A stretch of DNA of 5,521 nucleotides from positions 1-5,521 of the forward strand of contig RFPR01000138.1 in the NCBI GenBank assembly GCA_009928265.1, given 5' to 3'. This document shows positions 5,308-5,521 of this stretch, in pieces. Each line of letters begins with the position of its first letter. The stretch's first letter is position 1. A model generated the notes under the pieces. It had not been told where the DNA came from and searched no databases. It saw nothing but the letters and a program-made list of their open reading frames with translations. The position numbers and the translations under genes are program-made. This DNA is from Pseudomonadota bacterium. GTDB taxonomy: Bacteria > Verrucomicrobiota > Verrucomicrobiia > Chthoniobacterales > UBA6821.

Positions 5308-5521
5308 ATGACCCTCGCCGAACGCATCGACCACGACCTGAAGGAAGCCATGAAAGCCCGCGAGACCGCGAAGCTTGGCGCGCTCCGCATGCTCAAGAGC
5401 GCCTTCAAATACGCCGCCATCGAGAAGAGCGGTGCCGATGCCGTGGTCGATGATGAGACCGCTCTCTCCGTGATCCGGAAACAGATCAAGCAACGCGAGG
5501 ATGCCGCCGCCGGGTTCGAAC
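5308..5521 (+). CDS. GatB/YqeY-domain protein, N-terminal fragment
   Basis: The first 71 codons are present and the gene runs off the window. YqeY-type proteins are about 145-150 residues and resemble the C-terminal tail domain of the GatB subunit of Asp/Glu-tRNA amidotransferase, which contacts tRNA; their own role is not established. The fragment matches the family start: MTLAERIDHDLKEAMKAR, then LGALRMLKSAFKYAAIEK, an acidic DDE stretch (48-50), and VIRKQIKQREDAAAGF (55-70). It is predicted helical and charged, with no signal peptide. ATG 5308 is chosen because the family motif begins at once; no clear SD precedes it. It is transcribed divergently from gltX across 62 nt. Adjacency to a tRNA-Glu charging enzyme is suggestive of tRNA-related function but proves nothing. 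Confidence 0.85.
   Translation, partial: MTLAERIDHDLKEAMKARETAKLGALRMLKSAFKYAAIEKSGADAVVDDETALSVIRKQIKQREDAAAGFE

Noticed and set aside
1..5521. A hidden novel system, CRISPR array, prophage, tRNA or rRNA gene
   Set aside because: Nearly every base is in a recognisable housekeeping gene, the remaining gaps are 154, 62 and 19 nt, and no direct-repeat array, transposase or tRNA-like fold was seen.

Overview
This 5.5 kb window is ordinary bacterial chromosome holding seven protein genes, two of them cut by the window edges. All belong to translation or core metabolism. Gene order and several protein details (a compact GluRS, a short TruB, an AroE with a leader) suggest a moderately GC-rich Gram-negative bacterium, perhaps of the Verrucomicrobiota/PVC group. 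That lineage is an inference from family resemblance; there is no rRNA or other direct marker.

Layout. Positions 1-183 (+) hold the end of rbfA. It overlaps nrnA (180-1160, +), a DHH-family nanoRNase/pAp phosphatase, by 4 nt. truB (1180-1902, +), the tRNA pseudouridine-55 synthase, follows after 19 nt. This is the downstream half of the widely conserved nusA-infB-rbfA-(nrnA)-truB-ribF ribosome/RNA-maturation cluster. A 154-nt gap (1903-2056) separates truB from ribF (2057-2986, +), the bifunctional riboflavin kinase/FAD synthetase. The gap holds a possible intrinsic terminator and a roughly 140-bp element with imperfect terminal inverted repeats and GAGGCGC tandem units, which looks like a non-autonomous mobile or REP/MITE-type repeat. 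ribF converges on aroE (2976-3899, -), with 11 nt of 3' overlap. aroE is shikimate dehydrogenase and overlaps the upstream gltX (3896-5245, -), glutamyl-tRNA synthetase, by 4 nt, so the two are probably translated from one message. A 62-nt divergent intergenic region leads to the start of a yqeY-like gene (5308 to the window end, +), a GatB/YqeY-domain protein.

How the genes work together. RbfA (30S maturation), NrnA (recycling of very short RNAs), TruB (tRNA modification), GltX (tRNA charging) and the GatB/YqeY-domain protein all bear on RNA and translation. RibF makes FMN/FAD and AroE works in aromatic amino-acid synthesis.

The most unusual points are the inverted-repeat element directly abutting the ribF start, and a GluRS that appears to lack the roughly 40-45-residue zinc-binding insertion of the acceptor-binding region. 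I found no sign of a new multi-gene system, defence island, CRISPR array, phage, or RNA gene.
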